From assembly GCA_028289325.1 (NCBI GenBank), contig JANQQN010000557.1, positions 1-40,735 of the forward strand: a stretch of 40,735 bases of DNA. The letters run 5' to 3'. Position 1 is the stretch's first letter. Each line of letters starts with the position of its first letter. Shown here piece by piece: positions 9,874-21,993 of the stretch. A program made the translations under genes and the position numbers. Under the pieces are notes generated by a model. It searched no databases and was not told the origin of the DNA. It saw only the letters and a program-made list of their open reading frames with translations. Source of the stretch: Myxococcota bacterium. GTDB lineage: Bacteria > Myxococcota > Kuafuiibacteriia > Kuafuiibacteriales > Kuafuiibacteriaceae.

Positions 9874-11025
9874 TCAACTCTTCGCCCGGTCCGCGGCCCA
9901 CATGGCCAGCGCCTCGGACGTCGAGACGTCGCGGCCGACTCGGCGCGCGTACTTCTTCAGTGTGTCCACCAACCGGTCCAAAGCCGCCGGGGACGGAACG
10001 AATCCATCGGATTCGAGGCAGTGGCGGACCGCAGCCCGTCCGGAGTGAATCCCCAGTACTAGCCTTTCCCTCTCGTGACCCACGACTTCGGGGCGAAACG
10101 GCTGAAATGAGAGGCGGTCTTCGAGCTGGCCTCGAACGTGAATTCCGGACGTGTGGGAAAAAGCTGCAGAACCGATCACCGGCTTGTCTGGGGGTACGGG
10201 TCGCCCGGCGGCGTCGGCGACCAGCTCGGAAAGCGACTTCAGCGCGTGAAGGCGAATCCCCGTGCGCTGATTCTGACCGGCCTCGAAAGCCATCACCACC
10301 TCGGCGAAGGCGACGTTGCCCGCTCGCTCACCGAGCCCATTGACCGTCGTATCGATCGATGACGCGCCCGCCGAGAAGGCGGCCATCGCATTGGCGGTCG
10401 CCAAACCCAAGTCGTTGTGCCCGTGAAATCCGAGACTCGACGTCGACCTACGCCGGAGGTCCGAGAAGACCTCGGTCACCGCCGTCGGTGTCCACACGCC
10501 GACGGAGTCGGCGAGACGGACGCGGTCGGCGCCGAGAAGGTTGCAGATCGACACGAAGTTCCGCAGCACCTCCCGATCTGCTCGGGAGGCATCCATCGCG
10601 CCGACGGAAAGGAACTCGACGCCACACGACCGAGCGAATCGAACGACGCTTTCTGTTCGTTCCCAGAGCCATTCCGTTCCTTTGCCGAACGCCCGTAGCT
10701 GTCGATCGGACGCCGGAAGAGCGACGTGTACGGCCGTCACTCCGCAGTCCACCGCGGTCCGAATGTCGTGCTCGGTTGCCCGACACCAGGCGGTCAACCG
10801 ACAGGCAGGGGCGTCGTCGACAAGGGTCCGAATGTCGGCGCAGGCCTCCGTGCCCGCAGCGGGCGCGCCGACCTCGACCTCCTGTACGCCGGCCGCCACC
10901 AGCGATCGGAGAATCTCTCTTTTGGATTCCCTCGTGAACACGACGCCTGGAGCCTGCTCTCCATCCCGAAGGGTGGTATCGACCCAGTGAATCGCGGTCC
11001 GCACCGCACGGTGTTTTGTCGCCAT
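9874..11025 (-). CDS. nifV: Homocitrate synthase NifV
   Basis: NifV condenses acetyl-CoA and 2-oxoglutarate to homocitrate, the organic ligand of FeMo-cofactor. The frame is open upstream, but ATG 11025 (MATKHRAVRTAIHWVDTTLR) gives 383 residues, the normal family length, and has AGG-rich sequence just before it. Motifs of the DRE-TIM metallolyase fold are present: DTTLRDGEQAPGV with the catalytic Arg and metal-ligand Asp, the metal-ligand His pair in GFHGHNDLGLATAN, and GLGERAGN. SGIHVRG marks the C-terminal hinge. The long regulatory domain of isopropylmalate synthase is missing, and the nif operon context favours NifV. It is the last gene of the run, 29 nt after the ferredoxin gene. Confidence 0.93.
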   Translation of the reverse strand: MATKHRAVRTAIHWVDTTLRDGEQAPGVVFTRESKREILRSLVAAGVQEVEVGAPAAGTEACADIRTLVDDAPACRLTAWCRATEHDIRTAVDCGVTAVHVALPASDRQLRAFGKGTEWLWERTESVVRFARSCGVEFLSVGAMDASRADREVLRNFVSICNLLGADRVRLADSVGVWTPTAVTEVFSDLRRRSTSSLGFHGHNDLGLATANAMAAFSAGASSIDTTVNGLGERAGNVAFAEVVMAFEAGQNQRTGIRLHALKSLSELVADAAGRPVPPDKPVIGSAAFSHTSGIHVRGQLEDRLSFQPFRPEVVGHERERLVLGIHSGRAAVRHCLESDGFVPSPAALDRLVDTLKKYARRVGRDVSTSEALAMWAADRAKS

Positions 11026-11054
11026 GACCCTACTTTCCTGGAACATGGAAAGGG

Positions 11055-11372
11055 CTAAGCGCCCTCGGCATGCGCTTCGTGAAGCAAGCCGTCGCAGCTG
11101 TTGCCGTCTTCGAGCGCATCGAGGATATCGTCGACGGCGTCCTCGGTGACGGAGCCGTACCACCACCCCATTGGGTAGACCATCAGCACCGGACCCTTCT
11201 CGCAGTGCTTCACGCAGCCCGTGCTGGATACGAGGGCGTCGATGCCCCGTTCGACGACGCCCTCCTCTAGATACTGCAACAAGCCATCGCCTTTACGATG
11301 GCAGGTCCCTCGTTGCACACCGGCCTTCCGAAAGCTGCTGCACAAGAACAGGTGATAGGTAGGCTTCGACAT
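11055..11372 (-). CDS. Thioredoxin-fold [2Fe-2S] ferredoxin, nif-associated
   Basis: A 105-residue protein starting at ATG 11372 (MSKPTYHLFLCSSFRKAGVQ). It matches the thioredoxin-like [2Fe-2S] ferredoxins found with nif genes in Clostridium pasteurianum and Azotobacter. The four probable cluster ligands are Cys11, Cys24, Cys53 and Cys57, in the contexts FLCSSF, GTCHRK and STGCVKHCEKGP. The VMVYP/GWWYG-type segment (VLMVYPMGWWYGSVTED) is also present. It lies between nifB and nifV on the same strand. The family probably passes electrons to nitrogenase or to cofactor assembly; its exact partner here is not shown by sequence. Confidence 0.9.
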   Translation of the reverse strand: MSKPTYHLFLCSSFRKAGVQRGTCHRKGDGLLQYLEEGVVERGIDALVSSTGCVKHCEKGPVLMVYPMGWWYGSVTEDAVDDILDALEDGNSCDGLLHEAHAEGA

Positions 11373-11423
11373 CGTGTCCTCCTCGGTTTCTCTGCTCCCG
11401 CCGGTCATTCCGGTCTGCGATAA

Positions 11424-12698
11424 CTAACCGCATCCGGTTCCGGTACCGGCACAACCAACGCCACACTCGAACTTTCGTACGGGGGCTTGCACGGGCCGGC
11501 CGGAATAAAGGTCCGTGACCGCCTGCTCGATGAGTCCTTCCATGGTAACAACTCGGATTCCGGCCTTCATCAAGACCTCGGTCGGCCGAGACCCGATGCC
11601 CGACACCAGCAGCGCGAAGCAATCCGACAGGCCATCGGCTAGCCGCTGCCAGCGGGCGACTCCGCCCCCGACCGGAGGGGTCGAACGCTCCTCGAAGCAT
11701 TCGATCCGCTCGTCTTCTCGTCGATAGATCCGCAGCGATCTCGCATCTCCCAAATGCGAATTGACCAGTACACCTTCCCGGCTCGCCACCGCTACGTGTG
11801 GCCGGTTCTGTTGCGGACGAAGCGGCCGCGCAGCTGCCTCCTGCAGCAACTGGACCGCCAAGGGAGAGTTTGCCTCGCCCAGCAAACCGACGGCGTCCGC
11901 GCGACATCGAGCGCAATGACGCATCTGATGGATGTGCTGCGCACACTTCGCGCGAACTTCGAAGAGCGCGAGCCCGCTCGGCGGGTCGAGATCCTCAAAC
12001 GCCGTGTCGGGCACCGGAAGCATGGGAATGATATTGTGAATGTCGGCGCCGAGACCGGCGACGGCCTCGGCCACCGCGGGTATGTGGTCACCGTTCACTT
12101 CGGGCATGAAGATACTGTTCACCTTGACGATCAATCCATGTCGCTTGAGCGCGACGATCGCGCGTCGTTGCTGTGCCCAAAGCAACTCCCCGGCTTCGCG
12201 ACCTCGGTAGACGCGTTTGTTGTACCTAACCCACGCGTAGATCCTCGCCGCGATATCCGGGTCAACGGCATTCACGGTGATCGTTATGTGGCTAACGCCC
12301 TGAGCGGCGATTTCCTCAGTGTAGTCCGGTAGCTGCAGCCCATTCGATGACAAGCAGATGATCATCTCTGGATGGCGCGCTCGGATCAGGTGAACGGTCT
12401 CCATGGTTGCATCGGGGTTGGCGAAGGGGTCTCCGGGGCCGGCCAGCCCAACTACCGATATTCGGGGATCGTGGTCCAAGACATTGCCCAGATATTCAAG
12501 CGCCTGATGAGGGGTCAGGACCGCGCTGCATACTCCAGGCCGGCTCTCGTTCACGCAGTCGAACTTGCGGTCGCAGAAATTGCACTGAACGTTGCACTTA
12601 GGCGCCACCGGCAGGTGGACCCGACCATAGCGCCCCTTGGCCTCTTTCTCGAAACAGGGGTGACGTTTGGTGTCGATGGTTGGCGTTCGCAAGCTCAT
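11424..12698 (-). CDS. nifB: NifB, radical SAM FeMo-co core synthase with NifX-like domain
   Basis: NifB fuses two [4Fe-4S] clusters, inserts carbide from SAM and makes NifB-co, the precursor of FeMo-co. I place the start at the second of two tandem ATGs (12698), five nt after GAGG and 7 nt after the nifN stop; 424 residues. The radical-SAM Cys35-x3-Cys39-x2-Cys42 lies in KCNVQCNFC. The GPGDP motif for SAM binding is in LAGPGDPFANP. The CARCRADAVGLLGE segment carries the Cys of the additional clusters, with an early Cys15 in HPCF. The C-terminal third (about 300-400) is a NifX/NafY-like domain (PHVAVASREGVLVNSHLGDA), so this is the long two-domain NifB. A Cys/Gly tail ends the protein. Confidence 0.96.
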   Translation of the reverse strand: MSLRTPTIDTKRHPCFEKEAKGRYGRVHLPVAPKCNVQCNFCDRKFDCVNESRPGVCSAVLTPHQALEYLGNVLDHDPRISVVGLAGPGDPFANPDATMETVHLIRARHPEMIICLSSNGLQLPDYTEEIAAQGVSHITITVNAVDPDIAARIYAWVRYNKRVYRGREAGELLWAQQRRAIVALKRHGLIVKVNSIFMPEVNGDHIPAVAEAVAGLGADIHNIIPMLPVPDTAFEDLDPPSGLALFEVRAKCAQHIHQMRHCARCRADAVGLLGEANSPLAVQLLQEAAARPLRPQQNRPHVAVASREGVLVNSHLGDARSLRIYRREDERIECFEERSTPPVGGGVARWQRLADGLSDCFALLVSGIGSRPTEVLMKAGIRVVTMEGLIEQAVTDLYSGRPVQAPVRKFECGVGCAGTGTGCG

Positions 12699-12705
12699 CA
12701 TTCCC

Positions 12706-14058
12706 TCACATGTATGTGTAACCAACGGCGCTCGCGTTCTGACGGTGCTCGATGATGGTGTTGACGATCCGGTCGAACAGCTGCTGGGTTCCCGTGTAGT
12801 CGAGGTGGCGCAGGCGATGACCGCCGAACCGATCGTGGATAGGAAAGCCGACCCGAACCAACGGGATGTCCAGTCTTCGGGCCATCGTATAGCCCTTGGA
12901 GTTTCCCAAGAGAATCTGCGGCCTGAGCTCCGCGACCCGAGCTTCGATATCTCGGAAATCGGCGCCGTCGAGTGCTTCGATGGACGCGTTGGATTCGCTT
13001 CCCGCGTCCAGAAGCGTCTTCAAGTGCCCGGTCTTCGTTCCTGTCGCGCACAGGACTACACGCAGGCCGATCTCTTCGAGGAAGCCTGCGATGCTCACCG
13101 CCAAGTCCGGTTCACCGAAGACGGCGGCGGTCACTCCACTCACGTATTTGTGCCCGTCGACATAGGCATCCACCAGGCGACCTCGCTGCGCGACGACCGC
13201 GTCAGGCGTTTCCTTGCCGCTCAGGTCTCGAAGCGCGCTGTGCCACGCATCGGTGCGTTGAAGCCCGATCGGCAGGGCCAAATGATGGCGGGCAACCCCA
13301 TGGGTCGCCTCGAGCCAGGCGCCCGCCAGGGCCCCGTCGGACATCGATGACCCGAGATCGACGACGCCCGACGCTCCGCCCAATGCGCGGATGTCTGCGA
13401 GAGCGGCTCCGCCGGGAGGCAGCTGGTGATACGTCTCCCAGCTCGGTCCATCGAGACGATCCGAGAAATCAGGGACGACGACGGGACGAAGGCCATGAGC
13501 CCGAACAGCGGACTTCAGTATCCGCAAATCCGCGGGCGACACCGGGCTCGGGAACACGGCCAGGGCGTCGTTGGCCGGTGAATCCCCGGCCAGTTGCTCG
13601 ACGATGGCACGAACCGTACGGTGATAGCCTTCCGAGTGGCTTCCGCTGTAGCTCGGAGTCGACACGTGAACCAGCTCCGGAGCCGCGGAAGACCCGTCAT
13701 TCGTCGCTCGCGCTCGCCGAATGAAGCTGCGTACGTCGTCACCGATGGTCTCGGAAAGACAGGTCGTAGCGATGCCTACCATCTGCGGCCGATACTGGCG
13801 GATCACCGCATCGAGACCGCGACTGAAGTTCCGCTCGCCGCCGAAGACCGCGCTCTCCTCCGAGAAGCTCGACGAGGCGATGTCGAGCGGCTCGCGAAAG
13901 TGAGAGATCATGTACCGGCGAATGTAGGTTGCACATCCCTGTGACCCGTGAAGGTACGGCATGGCTCCCTCTACTCCTGAGAACGCCAGACAGGCTCCTA
14001 GAGGGGCGCATTGACGGCACGCATTGCAGGACGAAGCGTAGCTGGGTGAAGACGTCAT
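12706..14058 (-). CDS. nifN: NifN, FeMo-co scaffold beta subunit
   Basis: NifN pairs with NifE in the tetramer on which NifB-co matures to FeMo-co. The start is ATG 14058, overlapping the nifE stop as ATGA and preceded by GGAGGG; this gives 450 residues, normal for NifN. The N-terminus has the NifK-like cluster ligands: Cys17 in RQCAPLGA, Cys42 in HGSQGC, and the Cys of TTCLSETIGDD. It differs from NifK by lacking the P-cluster-associated context and by ending TYM with no long tail. The fourth gene in the run is translationally coupled to nifE, consistent with a 1:1 complex. Confidence 0.94.
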   Translation of the reverse strand: MTSSPSYASSCNACRQCAPLGACLAFSGVEGAMPYLHGSQGCATYIRRYMISHFREPLDIASSSFSEESAVFGGERNFSRGLDAVIRQYRPQMVGIATTCLSETIGDDVRSFIRRARATNDGSSAAPELVHVSTPSYSGSHSEGYHRTVRAIVEQLAGDSPANDALAVFPSPVSPADLRILKSAVRAHGLRPVVVPDFSDRLDGPSWETYHQLPPGGAALADIRALGGASGVVDLGSSMSDGALAGAWLEATHGVARHHLALPIGLQRTDAWHSALRDLSGKETPDAVVAQRGRLVDAYVDGHKYVSGVTAAVFGEPDLAVSIAGFLEEIGLRVVLCATGTKTGHLKTLLDAGSESNASIEALDGADFRDIEARVAELRPQILLGNSKGYTMARRLDIPLVRVGFPIHDRFGGHRLRHLDYTGTQQLFDRIVNTIIEHRQNASAVGYTYM

Positions 14059-15458
14059 CGGACTCCCTCCGCACGAGTCCCGGTTCGTCGCGGAACCCAT
14101 CTCCACACTGGGCTTGTTACCGACGAGTGCACCTCGCGAGCGAAGTTGACGAGCCCTTCGAAGCCCGCGAGTGGGATCTTTCGCTCATGGTTGTGATCGC
14201 AGAAGGCCACTCCGAGTTTGTAAGCGACCGGCCGTTCCTTGACGCCGCCGATGAACAGGTCCACATCTTTCTCCTGAATGTACTTCGCAAGCTCCACCGG
14301 ATTGGTGTCATCCAGCAGAATGGTCCCCGGGTCGCAGAGCTCGGCGAGCTGCCGGTAGTCGTCTCGGTTTCCGGTTTGAGAGCCGGCGACGATGGTGGTC
14401 ATTCCCAATAGCCGAAGGGACCGGATCAACGAGAAGGCCTTGAAGGCACCGCCCGTGTAAACGGCGGCTCGCTTCCCTTCCAACGCCCGACGATACTGGT
14501 TGAGCTTGGGCATGATGCGCTCGACTTCGTGTCGAACCAGCGTTTCGGCCGCACGCCGAGACTCCCGGCATTGGAAGTGATCCGCGACGTCATAGAGAGC
14601 TCGCGCCATATCTTCGATACCGAAGTAGGAAACCCGTAAGAACGGTATTCCATATTGTTCATTCATCATCCGCGCGAGATGAATCATCGAGCCCGAGCAC
14701 TGCACGACGTTGAGCCGCGCACGGTGCGCTTGCCGGATGTCCCCGATGCGCCCGTCCCCGGTGATGGTCGCCACCACGTCGACGCCGATCTGCCGATAGT
14801 AGTTGCGAATCATCCAGGTCTCCCCGGCGAGGTTGAAGTCGCCCAGAATATTGATGCTCTGCGGCCGCGGTTCGCCCTCTGCTGTGCCCACAAGCTGCAT
14901 CAACGCCGAGCAGGCCGCATGGTAACCGTCCTTCTTCGTGCCCCGGAAACCCTCGGAATGAACGGGAAGGACGGGAAGTCCGGTGTCCCGACTGACCCGG
15001 CGGCAGACGGCCTCCACGTCGTCACCGATCAGGCCGACGATGCACGTCGAGTACACGAAGGCTCCCTGCGGCCGATGCTCGGCGATCAACTCCCTCAGCG
15101 CGCGCTCCAGCTTGTTGGCCCCTCCGTAGATCACGTCACGTTCACGGAGATCCGTGGAGAAGCTCAAACGGTGCAGCTGTGGGCCCGACGACAGCGCCCC
15201 ACGGATGTCCCATGTGTAGGCAGCACACCCGATGGGGCCATGTACTACGTGAAGAGCGTCGACGATCGGATAGAGGACCACCCGCGACCCGCAGAAGACG
15301 CACGCTCTCTGACTGACGGATCCTGCAACGCTCGCCTTGCTACAGCTCATCTCGAACGGCTGTCCGGTGACTTCATGCACCTGGGGCCGACGTTCCTCGA
15401 GCACATCGAGCCCAGAGGCCACGATGGGAGGCCGGTCGCTGGATGGTGTAGGTCGCAT
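14055..15458 (-). CDS. nifE: NifE, FeMo-co scaffold alpha subunit
   Basis: NifE is the NifD-like half of the NifEN scaffold. The start at ATG 15458 (MRPTPSSDRPPIVASG) follows a perfect AAAGGAGG four nt upstream; an in-frame ATG at 15488 has no such site. The protein has 467 residues. Cluster-ligand cysteines align with NifD: Cys53 (QRACVFCGSR), Cys78 (HGPIGCAAYTW) and Cys139 (YSTCIVGLIGDD). Cys254 (VVQCSG) sits at the position that holds FeMo-co in NifD. It is separated from nifK by 33 nt and overlaps nifN by 4 nt. Confidence 0.95.
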   Translation of the reverse strand: MRPTPSSDRPPIVASGLDVLEERRPQVHEVTGQPFEMSCSKASVAGSVSQRACVFCGSRVVLYPIVDALHVVHGPIGCAAYTWDIRGALSSGPQLHRLSFSTDLRERDVIYGGANKLERALRELIAEHRPQGAFVYSTCIVGLIGDDVEAVCRRVSRDTGLPVLPVHSEGFRGTKKDGYHAACSALMQLVGTAEGEPRPQSINILGDFNLAGETWMIRNYYRQIGVDVVATITGDGRIGDIRQAHRARLNVVQCSGSMIHLARMMNEQYGIPFLRVSYFGIEDMARALYDVADHFQCRESRRAAETLVRHEVERIMPKLNQYRRALEGKRAAVYTGGAFKAFSLIRSLRLLGMTTIVAGSQTGNRDDYRQLAELCDPGTILLDDTNPVELAKYIQEKDVDLFIGGVKERPVAYKLGVAFCDHNHERKIPLAGFEGLVNFAREVHSSVTSPVWRWVPRRTGTRAEGVR

Positions 15459-15491
15459 GTGTCCTCCTTTGTTGTAACCAAGTCGCACCGA

Positions 15492-16877
15492 CTACATCAC
15501 CAACTCGAAAGACTCCTCTGGGGCGTCGCGGTCCTTTCGCTGCAGGAACGCGTCGAGGATCTGGAGCAGAACCCGCAGCCCGCCCATGTAGCCAACGCCA
15601 GGGAGATAGCTGTGGCCCATGCGGTCGAGGATCGGGAATCCGAAACGAACGAACGGGATGTCCTCATCTCGAGCGATGTACTTGCAATACGTATTGCCGA
15701 CGATCAGGTCCACAGGGTCTTGTTTGATCCACTGATGGAGCAGCAACATATCCGCTTGTGCACCCTGCGCGACCTTGACCTCCGGAACGCGACCTTGGAG
15801 GCGATCGTGCAGTCGTTCTTCGAACGACTTCCCCGGGGACCCCGTCACTACGTAGACCGGCCGCATGTCGAGATCGGTCAGAAACTCCGATAGAGCGACG
15901 ACATGGTCGGGGTCGCCGACGACCGCCACCCGCTTGCGATAGAGGTACTGGTGCATGTCGGAGATCAGGTCCACCAACCGACCGCGCTCGTCCTGAAGCA
16001 ACAGCGGAACCTCGACGCCCGCCGTTCGTCGCACGGCGTCGACGAAGCGGTCCGTTGCTTGGAGCCCGATGGGGAGGTCGAGCGTAGTGTACGGTACCCG
16101 GCACTTTTCGCTCAGTGCCTGGGCCCCGGCCGCGGAGCACGCGGCCCCAAGAGCGAACGTGTGGCGACTCCGCCCGGTCTTTCGAAGCGCGGCGATACTC
16201 GTTCCGCCGCGGGGATAGAATTCCCGGTCGCCGGTCAGGGGCGCGTCAAGGACGTCGGAAGTGTCCGGGAAGAGGATCGGCTCGACCTCCAGCAAGGCCA
16301 TCATACGTTTGAGCTCTCGCATGTCGCTCGGCTCGACCCACCCCGGAATGACGTTAAAAGTTGCCGCCTTGAGGTCGTCCGCCTCAGCGAGGTAGTCGAC
16401 CATGCCCTTGACCATGTTGGAGAATCCCGTGACGTGGGAACCGACGTAGCTGGGCGTGTTCGCGTGAATAACCAGTTTCCCGTCCGGCACGTGACCCTTG
16501 TCTTTGGCCTTGGCGATGATCTGCGGGATGTCGTCGCCGATGGTTTCGGACAAACACGTGGTGTGTACGGCGATAACGTCGGGGTCGTATGTCGTAAAGA
16601 TGGTATTGATGGCGGCCAGCAGGTTGGACTGCCCACCGAACACCGATGATCCCTCCGTAAAGGAGCTTGTGGCGGCCATGATCGGCTCCTTGTAGTGCCT
16701 GGTCAGTGCGCTGCGATGATAGGCGCAGCAGCCCTGGGATCCGTGACTATGCGGCAGGCACCGGTGGATGCCGAGCGCTGCGTACATGGCGCCTACCGGC
16801 TGACACGTCTTGGCGGCGTTGACCGTCAAGGCCGACCGAGGCTTGGTCTCCGAAGTGGTGTGTCGAAGCAATGCCAT
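15492..16877 (-). CDS. nifK: NifK, MoFe protein beta subunit (short form)
   Basis: NifK forms the alpha2-beta2 MoFe protein with NifD and shares the P-cluster. The ligands are Cys25 (TCQPVGA), Cys50 (HGSQGC) and Cys108 (HTTCLSETIGDD), with the SSFTEGSSVFGG loop next to the cluster. At 461 residues it is about 60 shorter than the Azotobacter subunit (523). The loss is at the N-terminus: the first Cys is residue 25 rather than about 70. This short form occurs in nitrogenases of anaerobes such as Clostridium and sulfate reducers. GAGGAG precedes the ATG, and the nifD stop is 10 nt upstream. Confidence 0.96.
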   Translation of the reverse strand: MALLRHTTSETKPRSALTVNAAKTCQPVGAMYAALGIHRCLPHSHGSQGCCAYHRSALTRHYKEPIMAATSSFTEGSSVFGGQSNLLAAINTIFTTYDPDVIAVHTTCLSETIGDDIPQIIAKAKDKGHVPDGKLVIHANTPSYVGSHVTGFSNMVKGMVDYLAEADDLKAATFNVIPGWVEPSDMRELKRMMALLEVEPILFPDTSDVLDAPLTGDREFYPRGGTSIAALRKTGRSRHTFALGAACSAAGAQALSEKCRVPYTTLDLPIGLQATDRFVDAVRRTAGVEVPLLLQDERGRLVDLISDMHQYLYRKRVAVVGDPDHVVALSEFLTDLDMRPVYVVTGSPGKSFEERLHDRLQGRVPEVKVAQGAQADMLLLHQWIKQDPVDLIVGNTYCKYIARDEDIPFVRFGFPILDRMGHSYLPGVGYMGGLRVLLQILDAFLQRKDRDAPEESFELVM

Positions 16878-16888
16878 GAGTGTTCTCC

Positions 16889-18520
16889 TCAGTCTACCGC
16901 CTTGGCGGTCGGCGATTCATCGGACCAGGGGGCCTTCAAGTAGGTCCACACCGACGCGTTCACCATTCGGTCTATCTCTCGGAAGAAGTTGATGGCGCCT
17001 CCGAATGCCGCGTAGGGGCCACCATAGTCGTAGCTATGGAGTTGCTTGCAAGGGACACCAAACTTCTGCACCCCGTACTTCTCTTTGATGCCGGCGCAGA
17101 AGACATCCGGGCGGTGTTTCCGAAGGAGCACTTCCGTCTCGTGCTCACTGATATCGTCAACTATGAGCGTTCCGGACTCCATCGTCGGCATCATGCCCCC
17201 ATAGGAGCTGAACTCGAGCCCTCGTTCGGCGAGCCGAGCACGGCCTTCCTCGGATAGTCTCGCCCGATACTGCTCAGGATGCGGCTCTACCTTCAGCTCT
17301 TCAATGTTTCGGCTGTCAGCATCGACTTTGATCGACGGCAATACCTTTCGGCCTTCGTAGTCGTCGCGGTGAGCAAACTCATAGCCGGCGACGACCGTTC
17401 TCATGCCGACTTCCGAAAAGAGTCCTTGATAGCTATGGGCTCGACTCCCACCGACGAACAGCATGGCCGTCTTCCCCTCGAGACGAGGTCGAAGCTCTCG
17501 TTGAGCGGCTTCGACGTCGTCCATCTCTTCGGCGATGACCTCTTCGATGCGTCGCTGCAGCTCCTCATCTTCGAAGTAGACACCGATTCTTCGAAGCGCC
17601 TTGGCCGTGGCTTCGGCACCTATGAAGTTGACCTTGATCCACGGAACTCCGTACTTCTCTTCGATCATCTGCGCGATGTAGTTGATCGAACGATGGCACA
17701 TGACCAGATTGAGATCGGCGAGGTGTGAGCGCTCGAATTGCTCCATCGAAGAATTGCCGCTGAACGTCGCGCAGAGCGTGATGCCGCAACGTTCGAAGAG
17801 GTCCTCGATGAGAAAGGCATCCCCGCCGATGTTGTACTCGCCGAGCAGATTGACGCGGAACTTGCCGGCCGGAGCCTCTTCAGCCCGACCCACGACGTGT
17901 TTGAAGAGCTGGTTGTTGGCGATGTGGTGTCCAGCCGACTGGGAGACGCCTTTGTACCCCTCGCAGCTGAAGCCGAAGATATTGATGCCCAGTTCTTCCG
18001 AGAGCTGCCTTGATACCGCGTGAACGTCGTCTCCGATCAAGCCGACGGGACACGTTGCGAAGACACCGATCGCCTTCGGCCGGAAGAGGTCGTAGGCCTC
18101 GCGGATCGCTTGGGCCAGCTTCTTCTCTCCCCCGAAGATGATCTCGCTTTCCTGCAGATCCGTGGAGAACATGTAGGTCATGAAGTTGTCATGCTCGAGC
18201 GACGGTGGTCGCGTCTGATTACGGCGGGTCAGCCACGCGTAGAAGCTGCAGCCGATCGGCCCATGGACGAGATTGATGATGTCGCGGGTCGGGCCCAAGA
18301 CCACGCCCTTGCATCCCGCGTAGCAGCAACCCCGCTGCGTGATGATCCCGGGCGTGGTCCGGACGTTGGCCTTGATCGGGGGCACATCAGCGTCGAGCGC
18401 CGACGGGTCGACCTTTTCATTGACGACGATCTGGGCTCCGCGCTTCTTCGCCACTTTCGACGGATAAGCCTTGAGCATTGTGCTCTTGATGGATTCGGAC
18501 TGGCTAATGGTCTCGCTCAT
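16889..18520 (-). CDS. nifD: NifD, MoFe protein alpha subunit (long form)
   Basis: NifD carries FeMo-co, the N2-reduction site. P-cluster ligands are Cys65 (QRGCCYAGCKG), Cys91 (HGPIGCSFYAW) and Cys157 (ATCPVGLIGDD). FeMo-co ligands are Cys275 (NLVMCHRS) and His495 (QLHSYDYGGPY). The catalytic His pair is in SQSAGHHIAN (198-199). The protein has 543 residues against 492 in Azotobacter. The excess is mostly an insertion at about 395-455 (between RKVLPSIKVDADSRN and TLIVDDI), the hallmark of the clostridial/sulfate-reducer type. Together with short NifK this places the enzyme outside the classical proteobacterial/cyanobacterial group. No VnfG/AnfG-like delta subunit is adjacent, so it is a Mo enzyme. 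The nifH stop is 20 nt upstream. Confidence 0.97.
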   Translation of the reverse strand: MSETISQSESIKSTMLKAYPSKVAKKRGAQIVVNEKVDPSALDADVPPIKANVRTTPGIITQRGCCYAGCKGVVLGPTRDIINLVHGPIGCSFYAWLTRRNQTRPPSLEHDNFMTYMFSTDLQESEIIFGGEKKLAQAIREAYDLFRPKAIGVFATCPVGLIGDDVHAVSRQLSEELGINIFGFSCEGYKGVSQSAGHHIANNQLFKHVVGRAEEAPAGKFRVNLLGEYNIGGDAFLIEDLFERCGITLCATFSGNSSMEQFERSHLADLNLVMCHRSINYIAQMIEEKYGVPWIKVNFIGAEATAKALRRIGVYFEDEELQRRIEEVIAEEMDDVEAAQRELRPRLEGKTAMLFVGGSRAHSYQGLFSEVGMRTVVAGYEFAHRDDYEGRKVLPSIKVDADSRNIEELKVEPHPEQYRARLSEEGRARLAERGLEFSSYGGMMPTMESGTLIVDDISEHETEVLLRKHRPDVFCAGIKEKYGVQKFGVPCKQLHSYDYGGPYAAFGGAINFFREIDRMVNASVWTYLKAPWSDESPTAKAVD

Positions 18521-18540
18521 GATGTGAAGCCTCGCCGAGA

Positions 18541-21529
<2,989 letters not shown>

Positions 21530-21605
21530 AGCACCTCGATTTCGAAAGACATCGAACGGATCGGCGAGCACGAGATCCGTGGGGCCTTACGCACGTCTCG
21601 GTGTC

Positions 21606-21818
21606 TCAGTGGTCAACACCTAACATCACGTTCGAGGCCTTGATGATCGCATAGGCGGTCGCACCTTCCTTTAACTCGAGCTTGGCGACGGACTCCATGG
21701 TGACGACCGAGGTGATCATCTCCCCACCGGCGAGCTCCAGCGTGACTTCGGCGTTCACGGCCCCAGGTTCGATCTTCCTCACTATTCCTTTGAGTGTGTT
21801 GCGGGCGCTGACTCGCAT
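21606..21818 (-). CDS. mop: Mop: single-domain molybdate-binding protein (molbindin)
   Basis: A 70-residue protein with the Mop/TOBE fold: MRVSARNTLKGIVRKIEPGA opens it, EVTLELAGGEMITSVVT forms the middle, and it ends YAIIKASNVMLGVD. Such proteins assemble into hexamers that bind molybdate or tungstate and buffer cytoplasmic Mo. Clostridium pasteurianum Mop and Azotobacter ModG are examples linked to nitrogen fixation. AGGGAAG precedes the ATG. It converges on nifA with a 76-nt gap and probably supports Mo supply to FeMo-co; the pathway role is inferred from context. Confidence 0.92.
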   Translation of the reverse strand: MRVSARNTLKGIVRKIEPGAVNAEVTLELAGGEMITSVVTMESVAKLELKEGATAYAIIKASNVMLGVDH

Positions 21819-21993
21819 CTTCGTTCTTCCCTACGTCCTCGTAGCATAGGGGCTGTGACCGTAGAGCGCAAGCTGTCCAGCGCACTCGGGATGATTCCAT
21901 CCAAATCTATTCGATGCGTGCCAGCTTCGCCGCTCCGCCACCACCCTCGATGGCCCCGGTGCGGCGGTCGCCTGGGCGCCGCTTCCTATCGCC

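Noticed and set aside
21556-21580. ACGGATC/GATCCGT hairpin between nifA and mop as a terminator
   Set aside because: Stem of only 7 bp and no T-run on either side; could be factor-dependent but not supportable.
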